A DNA stretch of 64,000 nt from Ensifer adhaerens (GTDB lineage Bacteria > Pseudomonadota > Alphaproteobacteria > Rhizobiales > Rhizobiaceae). Where the stretch lies: the NCBI RefSeq assembly GCF_020035535.1, contig NZ_CP083350.1, positions 1,498,501-1,562,500 of the forward strand, read 5' to 3'. This document shows positions 25,570 through 34,398 of this stretch, piece after piece. The notes under the pieces were generated by a model. That model saw nothing but the letters and a program-made list of their open reading frames with translations, had not been told where the DNA came from and made no database searches. The position numbers were made by a program, and so were the translations under genes. Within the stretch, counting starts at the first letter, position 1, and the number at the start of each line of letters is the position of its first letter.

Positions 25570-26142
25570 ATGCCACGCCCGAAAACGATGCCAGACGAAG
25601 AGGTGCTGTCGGCAGCGTTCGCGCTGATGCGATCGCATGGCCCTGATGGATTGACCTTTGCGGCACTCGCCGCAAGCACCGGCCTTTCCGGCGCCACCCT
25701 GGTGCAGCGCTTCGAGAACAAGACGCAACTGATCCAGCGGGCACTCATCCAGGCATGGGACGGCCTCGACCGCCAGACGGCGGAACTGATGGCAGCGGTG
25801 CCGCGAACGCCCGAGGGCGCCGTCGCGCTGCTCGTCGGCCTCTCGGGCGACTATGGCGGTATTGACAGCTATGCCGACGACCTGCGGATACTCCGGGAAG
25901 ATCTGCGCGATCCCGTGCTGCGTGTCCGTGGCGCCAGGTGGCGAGACGTGCTCTCGGCCGTACTCGACGAATGCCTCGCCGATCTTCCTGCGGCGGCCCC
26001 CGGTCTGGGGCTGTTGATGGCGTCGCAATGGCAGGGATCGCTGCTGTGGTGGAGTTTCGACCCGCGGGTGCCGGTCACTGATTTCGTCGAGCAAAGCCTG
26101 GCGCGCTTCGTTGAAGCCTTCGCAAGGCGCCCGGCGGACTGA
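25570..26142 (+). CDS. TetR-family transcriptional regulator
   Basis: 190 residues from the ATG at 25570, with GAGAG before it; an ATG four codons upstream has no site. The N-terminal helix-turn-helix reads EVLSAAFALMRSHGPDGLTF, then ASTGLSGATLVQRFENKTQL, the TetR pattern (GLSGATLVQRF in place of the usual GVS..tlY.hF). The C-terminal half is the variable ligand/dimer domain. It lies 99 bp upstream of the serine hydrolase on the same strand, which it may control. Two TATAAAT elements near 25535-25556 could form its operator. Confidence 0.85.
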   Translation: MPRPKTMPDEEVLSAAFALMRSHGPDGLTFAALAASTGLSGATLVQRFENKTQLIQRALIQAWDGLDRQTAELMAAVPRTPEGAVALLVGLSGDYGGIDSYADDLRILREDLRDPVLRVRGARWRDVLSAVLDECLADLPAAAPGLGLLMASQWQGSLLWWSFDPRVPVTDFVEQSLARFVEAFARRPAD

Positions 26143-26241
26143 AGTCAGCGCCAGCGCACCGCGGTCACCCACCTGTCAAATCGCCGTGAGATGGTCGTGC
26201 AATGGATGACGGCGGCGCCGGGCCGTCTTAGATGCTGACCC

Positions 26242-27291
26242 ATGACCAGATTTGTCGCTGCTGTTTTCCTGCGGTTCGCCGCACCCGCACTCGTTCTCTC
26301 GATGCTCTTCGTCTTGCCGGCCGCCGCTCAGGCGTCGCCGCCGGTTTCGGCCTTGCTGGAAGAACTGGCTAAGCGGCCGGAACTCGAGCCGTTGAAGACC
26401 GTGATCGTTGCCCGCGACGGCAAGATCCTCACCGAGCGCGGCTATCGCGGCAACCGCGTGACGGACTCGACCAACATCAAATCCGCATCGAAATCGATCA
26501 TCTCGGCGCTGGTCGGCATTGCCATCGACAAGGGGTTGCTCGAAGGGCCGGACCAGAAGATCGCGCCGATCCTCAAGGCCGACCTGCCGGCTTCGCCAGA
26601 CCCGCGCATCAATGACATCACCATCGGCAATCTCCTGTCGATGCAGGCCGGGCTCGGCCGGCTGTCGGGGCCGAACTACGGGCGATGGGTCGCCAGCCGA
26701 AACTGGGTGCGCACAGCACTTGCCCAGCCCTTCGATGATGCTCCGGGCGGACAGATGCTCTATTCCACCGCCTCGACCCATCTGCTTTCTGCGATCCTGA
26801 CGAAGGTCAGCGGCAAGTCGACCCTCGCCCTGGCGCGCGATTGGCTGGCGCCGCTCGACGGTTTCCGCATCGGGGCCTGGGATCGTGACCCGCAAGGCAT
26901 CTATCTCGGCGGCAACCAGATGGCGATGAGCCCTCGCTCCCTGCTTGCCTTCGGCGAGCTTTACCGCAGTGGCGGTCGTACCGTTTCAGGCCAGCAGTTG
27001 CTGTCGGCCGAATGGATCGCAGCGTCCTGGCAACACCGCACCAATTCGCGCTTCTCCGGCGACGAGTATGGCTATGGCTGGTTCGAGCGCCAGATCGCTG
27101 GCGAAGAGGTGCACTTCGCCTGGGGTTATGGCGGTCAGATGCTCTACATCGTGCCGAGCCTTGATCTGACTGTGGTGATGACCTCAGCCGAGAGCGGACC
27201 GTCAGCCCGAAATGGCTACCGCGACGCGCTGCATCTGGTGCTCGGCGAGATCATCACAAGGGTGAAGGCCGATCCGGAGACGGATGGTTGA
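26242..27291 (+). CDS. Secreted beta-lactamase-family serine hydrolase
   Basis: 349 residues. The first ~30 form a signal peptide (hydrophobic ALVLSMLFVLPAAAQA, probable cleavage after AQA). The nucleophile motif SASKSI (SxxK) lies near 73-78. YSTAS near 174 replaces the usual YxN motif, and HFAWGYGGQM near the C-terminus takes the place of the KTG/HxG strand. It belongs to the class C beta-lactamase/esterase superfamily (COG1680 type). These act on peptidoglycan-like amides or esters in the periplasm; resistance activity is not implied. Confidence 0.8.
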   Translation: MTRFVAAVFLRFAAPALVLSMLFVLPAAAQASPPVSALLEELAKRPELEPLKTVIVARDGKILTERGYRGNRVTDSTNIKSASKSIISALVGIAIDKGLLEGPDQKIAPILKADLPASPDPRINDITIGNLLSMQAGLGRLSGPNYGRWVASRNWVRTALAQPFDDAPGGQMLYSTASTHLLSAILTKVSGKSTLALARDWLAPLDGFRIGAWDRDPQGIYLGGNQMAMSPRSLLAFGELYRSGGRTVSGQQLLSAEWIAASWQHRTNSRFSGDEYGYGWFERQIAGEEVHFAWGYGGQMLYIVPSLDLTVVMTSAESGPSARNGYRDALHLVLGEIITRVKADPETDG

Positions 27292-27321
27292 GGGCGCGCC
27301 GCTCGTGCCTGTCACTGCCGA

Positions 27322-28134
27322 TCAGCGAACAACCAGCAGCGGCTCCACGATATCGAGCAGGCATTCGATCGCGGATGCATTCTTCAAATCGTCCGGCGCG
27401 GCCTCGAACTCGGCAAGCTCGATACCGGCGATCTGCTGTCTCGGGATGCTTTCGAAAATGGCGCGCAAGCTCTGCGGGAGCAGGCCGTCGCCGATGGCAT
27501 AGGCGGCCGGTACATGGTTCGGCTCGAGCACGTCCCAGTCCACGTGGATCCAGACCGGCGCATCGCCGATCAGCGGCAGAAGGGCTTCCGGCGTCGCTTC
27601 GGCAGGCGAAAGGGTGTGGACGCCTGCCCGCCGCAGCAGATCCGCCTCCGCAGGATCGATGTCGCGCGCGCCGACGATGACGACCTGAGTGGGGTTCAGT
27701 CCGCTGCCGTGTCCGCTGTCCCAAAGACCGCAGGCGGCGGCGAGCACCATGCCGCCGAGATAACCGCTTTCGGTGGTTTGCGGTGTGTTGAAGTCGCCAT
27801 GCGCGTCGATCCAGAGCAAGACCGCATCGGCATGTTCCCGGGCAAGGACCGGCAACGTCGCCAGACTTGCGGAACAGGTATTGGCAACGAGAAGCGGCCG
27901 GTTACCGCGCCGCATAGTTTCTGCCAGCGCCTGTTGCAGGCCGGCCAATGTCTCCCTCGCCTCAGGCAGGCTCGCCGACCAATCGTCTTGCCTCGCCGGC
28001 GACGGCCTGCCGACGGAGGTCGGTTTCAGTCCGTGGCGCTTGCTCAGTGCTTCCGCCGTGAGCGCGGCCCCTGGTATTGCGCCCGTAGTTCTGTCGGCGA
28101 TCCGCCCCTGGGAAACGATGAGTTCGTAGGACAC
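27322..28134 (-). CDS. Arginase/ureohydrolase-family protein
   Basis: 270 residues from a GTG at 28134, with GGAG seven nt upstream. Mn-binding motifs of the family are present: LLWIDAHGDFNT (about 104-115) and VWIHVDWDVLEP (about 193-204, in place of SxDxDxxDP). GARDIDPAEADLLR is also typical. It hydrolyses guanidino compounds if active. The His-Val-Asp-Trp-Asp arrangement places it in a divergent arginase-like branch, so the substrate is uncertain. A 42-bp perfect inverted repeat lies upstream. Confidence 0.8.
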   Translation of the reverse strand: MSYELIVSQGRIADRTTGAIPGAALTAEALSKRHGLKPTSVGRPSPARQDDWSASLPEARETLAGLQQALAETMRRGNRPLLVANTCSASLATLPVLAREHADAVLLWIDAHGDFNTPQTTESGYLGGMVLAAACGLWDSGHGSGLNPTQVVIVGARDIDPAEADLLRRAGVHTLSPAEATPEALLPLIGDAPVWIHVDWDVLEPNHVPAAYAIGDGLLPQSLRAIFESIPRQQIAGIELAEFEAAPDDLKNASAIECLLDIVEPLLVVR

Positions 28135-28244
28135 GGTCGTACTCCTTGCATTTGCGACGTCGTTGCACGCAGCTCGCCGTCATCAACCGGCAAAGCGTGC
28201 ATTTCGGGTGTTTTCAAAGTGTGGCATTGGCCTGAAAAGACGGT

Positions 28245-28286
28245 CTGCAGAATCGATATATTTAAATGGATATATCGATTCTGCAG
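28245..28286. promoter_or_regulatory. Perfect 17-bp inverted repeat between divergent genes
   Basis: Arms CTGCAGAATCGATATAT (28245-28261) and ATATATCGATTCTGCAG (28270-28286) match perfectly around TTAAATGG. It lies 110 bp upstream of the arginase-like gene and 128 bp upstream of the divergent GAF gene. Its position between divergent starts favours an operator over a terminator; the regulator is unknown. Confidence 0.6.
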
Positions 28287-28413
28287 AGTGATCGCAATTT
28301 CATCAGGGCGAACGTTCGTGGTATTGCTGTGCGTACATGGCGGTCGCTTATGCCCGATGGCGGGTTGCCTCGCGAGGCGCGCCCGCATGATGCCGAGATC
28401 TGGAAGGTGAGAG

Positions 28414-28908
28414 ATGTTTGCCGCAAAGACAATCGAAACGGGCGACAAGTCCGAATTCTACCGCGAACTGGCAAGCCAGCTCGGCGGGCTCTTGCACGAC
28501 GAGCGCGACTTCATCGCCAATGCGGCCAATCTCTCCGCCCTTGTATTTGATCTCGTGCCGGATCTGAACTGGGCCGGCTTCTACTTCCTGCGGCCGAACG
28601 ACGAACTGGTGCTTGGGCCGTTTCAGGGCAAGGTCGCCTGCGTGCGGATACCAGTTGGCAAAGGCGTTTGCGGCGCTGCCGCCGCGCAACGGCAGACGAT
28701 GCTGGTTCCAGACGTTCATGCGTTTCCAGGGCACATCGCCTGCGATGCGGCGTCGCGCTCGGAACTGGTCGTGCCGCTGATCAAGGACGGAAAGGTTTTC
28801 GGAGTGCTGGATCTCGACAGCCCGACGCCAGAGCGTTTCGATGCTGAGGACCAGGCCGGTTTCGAGGCGCTCGCCGCAATCTTTGTCGCCGCGAGCGATC
28901 TCAGTTAA
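28414..28908 (+). CDS. msrC: Free methionine-(R)-sulfoxide reductase (GAF domain)
   Basis: The protein is 164 residues, the normal length of fRMsr/YebR. It is a single GAF domain with the three conserved cysteines at 76 (ACVRI), 86 (KGVCG) and 110 (HIACD), the same spacing as E. coli YebR. ELVVPLIKDGKVFGVLDLDS and DQAGFEALA complete the fold. It reduces free methionine-R-sulfoxide in the cytoplasm. A GAAGGTGAGAG site precedes the ATG. Confidence 0.88.
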   Translation: MFAAKTIETGDKSEFYRELASQLGGLLHDERDFIANAANLSALVFDLVPDLNWAGFYFLRPNDELVLGPFQGKVACVRIPVGKGVCGAAAAQRQTMLVPDVHAFPGHIACDAASRSELVVPLIKDGKVFGVLDLDSPTPERFDAEDQAGFEALAAIFVAASDLS

Positions 28909-28925
28909 ACCAGTTCGCTGGGCGG

Positions 28926-29942
28926 TCAGCCCCCAAAACCTTCGATGACGATCTTGCCCTTGGCAGCACCCGTTTCGATGCGCCGATGCGCCTCGCGCAG
29001 GTTCGCCGCATTGATCGGCGACAGCACCTCGGCAAGCGTCGTCTTCAGCCGCCCGGCGTCGATCTCGTCGGCGACGAAGGACAGGAGCCGGTGCTGCTCG
29101 ATCATATCCGGTGTCTGATGCATCGGGCGGGCAAACATGAACTCCCAATGCAGACTTGCCGCCTTGGTCTTCATTCCGGCCATTGGCATCGGCACGTCGG
29201 TGTTGTCGATCGAGACGATGCCGCCTTGCGGCCGGATGAGCTCGACCGCAGCGTCCCAATGGCGCATGTCGTTGAAGATCGCGATATGGTCGACATGGGT
29301 GAAGCCGAGTGCCCGAACCTGCGCGACCAGCGGCTCGCGATGGCTGACGACGTGGTCGGCCCCGAGCTCCTCGACCCAGGCGATGGTTTCCGGCCGCGAG
29401 GCGGTGGCGATCACGGTAAGTCCGGCGCGCTTGGCCAGCTGAATGCCGATCGAGCCGACGCCACCGGCGCCGCCGACGATCAGGATCGATTGGCCGCGAT
29501 CGGCACCGTCCCGGTCGATGCGGAGCCGATCGAAGAAGGCTTCGTAGGCGGTGATGGTCGTCAGTGGCAGCGCTGCGGCTTCCGCGAAGCTCAGCGACTT
29601 CGGCTTGCGTCCGACGATGCGCTCGTCGACAAGCTGGTATTGCTGGTTGGAGCCCGATCGCGTCAGGTCGCCGGCGTAGTAGACGCGGTCGCCTGGCTGA
29701 AACAGCGTCACATCCGGGCCGACCGCTTCGACGATTCCGCTCGCATCCCAGCCAAGCACGCGCGGCGTTGCCTCGATCTTGTCCTTGGGCGCGCGCATCT
29801 TCACGTCCACCGGATTGACGGCGACGGCGTGGACGGCAACCAGAATGTCATGCCCCTTGGGCTCCGGCTTCGGGAGTTCGACATCGAGGAAGCACTGCGG
29901 GTCGGAAACCGGGAGATAGCGGGTGAGGGCGACAGCTTTCAT
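28926..29942 (-). CDS. Zinc-type alcohol dehydrogenase-like / quinone-oxidoreductase family protein
   Basis: 338 residues from the ATG at 29942 (MKAVALTRYLPVSDPQCF), with AAGGAG upstream; the longer upstream frame is not needed. The MDR layout is clear. The GroES-like domain reads VHAVAVNPVDVKMRAP, LGWDASGIVEAVGPDV and GDRVYYAGD. The Rossmann motif is ILIVGGAGGVGSIGIQLAK (about 157-175). No catalytic or structural zinc cysteines are seen, matching the ZBD-like subfamily that reduces quinones or enals with NADPH. The gene is isolated. Confidence 0.88.
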   Translation of the reverse strand: MKAVALTRYLPVSDPQCFLDVELPKPEPKGHDILVAVHAVAVNPVDVKMRAPKDKIEATPRVLGWDASGIVEAVGPDVTLFQPGDRVYYAGDLTRSGSNQQYQLVDERIVGRKPKSLSFAEAAALPLTTITAYEAFFDRLRIDRDGADRGQSILIVGGAGGVGSIGIQLAKRAGLTVIATASRPETIAWVEELGADHVVSHREPLVAQVRALGFTHVDHIAIFNDMRHWDAAVELIRPQGGIVSIDNTDVPMPMAGMKTKAASLHWEFMFARPMHQTPDMIEQHRLLSFVADEIDAGRLKTTLAEVLSPINAANLREAHRRIETGAAKGKIVIEGFGG

Positions 29943-30070
29943 GGTTTGCTCCTTGTGGCGGGTAAACGGTCTGCAGTTACGTAACGCTCTCGGCCCGTAG
30001 CGGTAGCGACGATGACGGGCCAAGAATAGGCGGCGTCCTGCCTGCGAGGGAAGTCTTCGGGCGTCCTAAG

Positions 30071-30742
30071 TCAGTTGATGAGCGCGCCGCCTTCGATATC
30101 GATGACGGATCCGGTGACGGAGGGATTGTCGATCGCGAAAAGGTAGCCGAGGGCGATGTCCTGCGGCTCGGCGTAGCGGCCGGCCGGCAGCGTTGCGGCG
30201 GCGCGATCGAACATCGCCCCGCGCGCGTCGCCGGTCATGCCTGCATAGGCTTCCGTATTGGTCAGACCGGGGCTGACGACGTTGACGCGTAGCGGTGCCA
30301 ACTCTCTGGCGAGGATCTTTGCCGATGCTTCGAGCGCGGCGTTCATCGCCGTCTTGACAAAGGTTCCGGGGACGGTTCGGCGGGCAAGAAAGCCCGAGGT
30401 GAAGGTGATCGTGCCGCCGGGTCGGATGGTTTTGGCCGCTTCGCGCGCAAGCAGGATCGAGCCCCAGAACTTGACGTCGAAGGCGGCCCTGGCTGCTTCG
30501 AGGTCGATGTCGGTGACCTTGCCGCCGGGGGCCGACGAGCCGGCCGTGACGATCAGATGATCGATCGGCCCCAATCGCTGGAAATAGGCGGCGACCGCCG
30601 CCGTATCTGCGATGTCGAGGCCCGTGGTGCGGCTCGCGATGTCCACCCGGCCCGGGCGTTCGGCAAGGGCCTTGGCGACGGCCGCGCCGATACCGCTGGT
30701 ACCGCCGATGACGACGGAGACGGTGTTATCAGTGAAGGTCAT
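30071..30742 (-). CDS. Short-chain dehydrogenase/reductase
   Basis: 223 residues from the ATG at 30742, which has GGAG seven nt upstream; the ATG at 30748 is too close. The cofactor motif VIGGTSGIGAAVAKAL is typical SDR. VTAGSSAPGG replaces NNAG. The catalytic region has TFTSGFLARRTV and no obvious YxxxK: TFVKTAMNAALEA keeps the Lys but not the Tyr, so activity is not assured. RVNVVSPGLTNTEAY is the normal C-terminal motif. The start overlaps the VOC gene stop, so the two are co-translated. Confidence 0.85.
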   Translation of the reverse strand: MTFTDNTVSVVIGGTSGIGAAVAKALAERPGRVDIASRTTGLDIADTAAVAAYFQRLGPIDHLIVTAGSSAPGGKVTDIDLEAARAAFDVKFWGSILLAREAAKTIRPGGTITFTSGFLARRTVPGTFVKTAMNAALEASAKILARELAPLRVNVVSPGLTNTEAYAGMTGDARGAMFDRAAATLPAGRYAEPQDIALGYLFAIDNPSVTGSVIDIEGGALIN

Positions 30743-31136
30743 GGTCATACTCCAGGGACAATGCGGGAACGGGTTCGGAAAAGACGGCTTCGAGCAAGGG
30801 GCCACCGGGCGCACGCAGGAACAGTCGGCGCTCGCCGATATCGGGAAGGTCCATTGTCGAATAGGGAATGGCGAGCCCGTCGAGTCTCGCGCGAAACGTC
30901 GCGTAGCCTTCGAGCCGGAAACCGACATGATCGATCGCCTCGGCAGCAATGTCGAAGCCCGCACCGTGACTGCCGATAATGTGTACGATCGGCTGCCCAT
31001 TGGCGTAGAGCCAGCGGCCGGGGATGCGCCGGATCGCCGAGGGACGTTCACCGACAGTCAGGTCAAAGACCGTCTCGAAGAACGCACGCGTTGCGTCGAT
31101 ATCGGCCGTGCGGATGGTGACGTGGTCGAGCTGCAT
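30729..31136 (-). CDS. VOC-family (glyoxalase-like) protein
   Basis: 135 residues from the ATG at 31136 with AAGGAG upstream. MQLDHVTIRTADIDATRAFF, GRWLYANGQPIVHIIG and IDHVGFRLEGYATF are the strand motifs of two VOC modules. His4 or His5, the His in IVHII and Glu near the end (LLEAVF) are likely metal ligands. It forms an operon with the SDR and is divergent from the LysR gene. Confidence 0.85.
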   Translation of the reverse strand: MQLDHVTIRTADIDATRAFFETVFDLTVGERPSAIRRIPGRWLYANGQPIVHIIGSHGAGFDIAAEAIDHVGFRLEGYATFRARLDGLAIPYSTMDLPDIGERRLFLRAPGGPLLEAVFSEPVPALSLEYDHDLH

Positions 31137-31227
31137 GACGCGTCTCCTTTCAAGAGGAAACTTAGCTCTTGCGGCGCATCCGGATAATTGGCTTAGATCC
31201 AAAATTATAATTCGGAGAAGACGAAAG

Positions 31228-32142
31228 ATGCTGCTCGACAATCTGGCCCTGTTCCTGCTGATCGTCGAAAAGGGCGGGCTTTCCGCCGCAGGCCGCGAAA
31301 AGGGATTGTCGCCCGCCTCCGTGTCCGAGCGGCTGGCGGCGCTGGAGGCCCATTACGGCGCGGCACTTCTGAAACGAACGACGCGGCCGATCAGCCTGAC
31401 GGAGGAGGGGCGTCTGCTGGTGGACGGCGCCCGCCGGCTGCTGGCGGAGGCCGATGAACTGGAGAGCGGCATCCGCTCGGGCACGCGTACCATTTCGGGG
31501 CCGATCCGGCTGAGCGCGCCGGAGGATATGGGGCGGCGCTATATCGTGCCGATCCTTGACCGGTTCCTTGCCGAGCATCCTGACGTGACGGTGGATCTCA
31601 ACCTCACCGACGGCTATCTTGATCTGGTAGGCCAGGGCATGGACTTTGCCATCCGCCACGGTGTTCTCGCCGACAGCACGCTCCGCTCGCGCGCGCTCGG
31701 CGAAAACCGCCGGGTCGTCTGCGCCGCGCCCGCCTATCTCGACGCCATGGGCCGGCCGGAGCATCCGGACGACCTCTCCCGTCACGACTGCATCATCATG
31801 CGCTTCGGCGCCAATCTCGACCGCGAATGGGCCTTTCAGGTCGACGGCAAGCCACACAAGGTCATGGTGCGCGGCAGACGCGTCGCCAATGATGGCGGGC
31901 TGGTGGCGGAGTGGTGCCGCGCCGGCCACGGCATCGCCTTGAAATCGGCATGGGACATCGCTGAAGACCTGGCGTCCGGTGCGCTGGTCGAACTGCTCAA
32001 GGACTTTACGGTCGGTGAGACCGGGCTGCAGATCGTCTATCCGCCGCTGAGCGTGCAGCCACGTCGGGTGCGGCTGTTGATCGAGCGCATCGCGTCGGAT
32101 CTGAGCGCCGTCGAGCACATGCTGTCGGCAAAACGGGCCTAG
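31228..32142 (+). CDS. LysR-family regulator, divergent from the VOC/SDR pair
   Basis: 304 residues from the ATG at 31228, with GGAG upstream. MLLDNLALFLLIVEKGGLSA starts the winged helix-turn-helix (KGLSPASVSERLAALEAHYG). The C-terminal substrate domain is normal length and includes GPIRLSAPEDMGRRYIVPIL and LTDGYLDLVGQGMDFAIR. The layout, divergent with a 91-bp gap over the promoter, suggests control of the VOC/SDR operon. Confidence 0.88.
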   Translation: MLLDNLALFLLIVEKGGLSAAGREKGLSPASVSERLAALEAHYGAALLKRTTRPISLTEEGRLLVDGARRLLAEADELESGIRSGTRTISGPIRLSAPEDMGRRYIVPILDRFLAEHPDVTVDLNLTDGYLDLVGQGMDFAIRHGVLADSTLRSRALGENRRVVCAAPAYLDAMGRPEHPDDLSRHDCIIMRFGANLDREWAFQVDGKPHKVMVRGRRVANDGGLVAEWCRAGHGIALKSAWDIAEDLASGALVELLKDFTVGETGLQIVYPPLSVQPRRVRLLIERIASDLSAVEHMLSAKRA

Positions 32143-32295
32143 ACCGGCCGGTGGCATCGGCGCTGGTTGGATTGCGGAGCGTTTCGGCGATTCGGCTTTC
32201 TTCCTCTGCTTGGCCGGGATTTCGGCGGTTGCCGTGCCGCTGCCGGCGTTCCTTGTGCGACAGCCGAAGACGCGGCCGATGCTGGCTTGATGTTC

Positions 32296-32589
32296 TCAGC
32301 GCTGGATCACACGCAGGTAGAGGATCGGCTGTCCCTCGCGAACCAGGGCGACGCCCTCATTGCCATGGAGCATGCCCCTCTGCTTGCTACGGCACAACCA
32401 CAGGGTATCTCCGGCCGCCATCGCGTCCAGCAGCGGTGAGAGCAGGACGCGTGGGGCGGGAATCCGCTCAAGGAATTTCCGGGCGGCGAATTCATATTCA
32501 ATTTTCTGGGCGATCCAGTCGCCGAAGCCTTCTGGTGTGGTTTTCCGCACCAATTCAACGTCGTCCGGGTTGCAATCCAGCCTGTTCAT
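32296..32589 (-). CDS. Small hypothetical protein coupled to the AraC regulator
   Basis: 97 residues, MNRLDCNPDDVELVRKTTPE to LYLRVIQR. The ATG overlaps the stop of the upstream regulator by four bases (ATGA), so translation is probably coupled. No family is recognised. It contains an amphipathic middle (EYEFAARKFLERIPAPRVL) and a C-terminal beta stretch. Confidence 0.6.
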   Translation of the reverse strand: MNRLDCNPDDVELVRKTTPEGFGDWIAQKIEYEFAARKFLERIPAPRVLLSPLLDAMAAGDTLWLCRSKQRGMLHGNEGVALVREGQPILYLRVIQR

Positions 32590-33608
32590 ATCGCGGTCGC
32601 CTCAGAAGGTTTGCGATCTGAAACGACGGTATACGACGACTTTTTGTTCTGGAACTGCCGACGATAGCTTGCCGGCGAGATCGAGAAAACCCGGGTGAAG
32701 TGCTGGCGGAGCGAGACGGTGGAGCCGAAGCCGGCCATCTCGGCCACGTGATCGACGGAACAGGTGCCGGTTTCGAGCAGCCGTTGCGCAACGGCGAGCC
32801 GCTGAGCCAGGAGCCAGTGGGTGAAGGTCGTTCCGGTCTTCTTGCGGAAATGGCGGGTGAAGCTGCGCAGACTCATGCCGGCGTGTTCGGCCAGGCGCTC
32901 GAGCGAAAGCGGTTCGTCGAGATGTTCGATCGCCCAGGCAATCGTCGTGCCAAGCGGATCGCCGCTGCCGGGGGCGGGAAGCGGCGCCTCGATGTACTGC
33001 GCCTGATCGCCATGGCGATGCGGCGCGACGACGAGTCGGCGGGCGATGCGATTGGCGATTTCGGCGCCGTGGTCGTTGCGCACGATGTGCAGGCAACAGT
33101 CGATCGCGGCGGCCGTTCCGGCCGAGGTCAGGATATCGCCTTCGTCGAGATAGAGCGCGTACCGGTTCAGGGCGACCTGCGGATAGGTCCGCTCGAATTC
33201 ATCCGCCCAGGCCCAGTGCGTCGAAGCCGACCGGCCGTCGAGCAGGCCGGCTTCGGCGAGCACAAAGGTGCCGAGGCAGAGACCGACAAGCCGGGAGCCA
33301 CGGGCGCGCGCGGCACGTAGCGCCTCAAGCAGGTTCTCCGACGGTCGCGTGTTCGGATCGTTCCAGGCCGGCACAACGATCGTGTCCGCCTCCGATAGCC
33401 TGGAAAGCTCGTGTTCCACTTCGATGCTGAAGCCCGACATGGTGCGAATGGTGCCGGCTCTCTCGGCCGCAATCAGCAGGCGGTAACGTGGCACACCGAG
33501 CTTCAGAAGGTCATCGCCGAAGACGATGCAGGGCACCGAAAGGTGAAAAGGGCTGATGCCCTCGAAAGCGACGATGGCGATGGTGTGCATGTTCCGGCCG
33601 ATACTCAT
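32586..33608 (-). CDS. GlxA-type transcriptional regulator (DJ-1/PfpI plus AraC HTH)
   Basis: 340 residues. The N-terminal ~190 is a DJ-1/PfpI-like sensor domain (MHTIAIVAFEGISPFHLSVP, DTIVVPAWNDP, RLVGLCLGTFVLAEAG with the elbow Cys). The C-terminal ~110 holds two AraC helix-turn-helices (LSLERLAEHAGMSLRSFTRH and HVAEMAGFGSTVSLRQHF). The architecture matches FtrA/GlxA-type activators. It is divergent from the isochorismatase-family gene at 33716 and probably regulates it. Confidence 0.88.
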   Translation of the reverse strand: MSIGRNMHTIAIVAFEGISPFHLSVPCIVFGDDLLKLGVPRYRLLIAAERAGTIRTMSGFSIEVEHELSRLSEADTIVVPAWNDPNTRPSENLLEALRAARARGSRLVGLCLGTFVLAEAGLLDGRSASTHWAWADEFERTYPQVALNRYALYLDEGDILTSAGTAAAIDCCLHIVRNDHGAEIANRIARRLVVAPHRHGDQAQYIEAPLPAPGSGDPLGTTIAWAIEHLDEPLSLERLAEHAGMSLRSFTRHFRKKTGTTFTHWLLAQRLAVAQRLLETGTCSVDHVAEMAGFGSTVSLRQHFTRVFSISPASYRRQFQNKKSSYTVVSDRKPSEATAI

Positions 33609-33715
33609 CCACTCAAATTTGGCCAGAACCTATCACATATTGTCGTTTAGGCCACTTTCGTCATGTCTCCGCTTTGGTGATGTTCGCGGGTATCGAAACG
33701 CGAAAGGAACGTCAC

Positions 33716-34333
33716 ATGACACATCACCCGACCATCCGCACGATTGCCGGCGCGCCTGCACCCGAAAGCCTCGATCCCAAGACGACGGCACTGCTGGCGA
33801 TCGATTTCCAGAACGAGTATTTTGTGGGCCGGATGCCGATCCCGGATGGCGAAAAGGCGCTCGCCAATGCGAAGCGGCTGATTGCGCGCGCCGATGCCGA
33901 GCGCATGAAGGTCTATCATGTCAAGCATGTCACGCCGGCCGGCAGCCCCGTCTTTGCCGAAGACAGTGAGACGTCTTCGATCCATCGCGATATTCAGCCG
34001 GCCGCCGGCCATTCGGTGGTGTGCAAGTCGTCGGTCAGCGTCTTTGCCAGTACCGATCTCGGTGTGCGGCTGAAGCAGGAAGGCGTCGAAACGCTCGTCA
34101 TCACCGGCCTGATGACCCATGCCTGTGTTGCCGGTGCTGCGCGCGATGCCGTGCCGCTCGGCTTCAACGTCATCGTCGCTTCGGACGCCTGCGCCACGCG
34201 CGATCTTGATACGGGGGATGGAGACGTCGTTCCGCATGCGGTGCTGCATCGCTCGTCGCTGGCGACGATCGACGACACCTTCGGCGATATCCTGACAACC
34301 GACCAAGTTCTCGCACTCGCGCGCCGGTCCTGA
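33716..34333 (+). CDS. Isochorismatase-family cysteine hydrolase
   Basis: 205 residues from the ATG at 33716 with AAAGGA upstream. The catalytic triad is visible: Asp in LLAIDFQNEYF, Lys in YHVKHVTP and Cys in ITGLMTHACVAGAARDA. Related enzymes hydrolyse amides such as nicotinamide or ring-derived carbamoyl compounds; the substrate cannot be told. The divergent GlxA-type regulator is the likely controller. Confidence 0.88.
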   Translation: MTHHPTIRTIAGAPAPESLDPKTTALLAIDFQNEYFVGRMPIPDGEKALANAKRLIARADAERMKVYHVKHVTPAGSPVFAEDSETSSIHRDIQPAAGHSVVCKSSVSVFASTDLGVRLKQEGVETLVITGLMTHACVAGAARDAVPLGFNVIVASDACATRDLDTGDGDVVPHAVLHRSSLATIDDTFGDILTTDQVLALARRS

Positions 34334-34398
34334 TCTCTGAATAGCCGGCTCGGCCCGGGCTCTTTTGGAAGACGTAAACCTGTGTCGAGCCGATTAAG

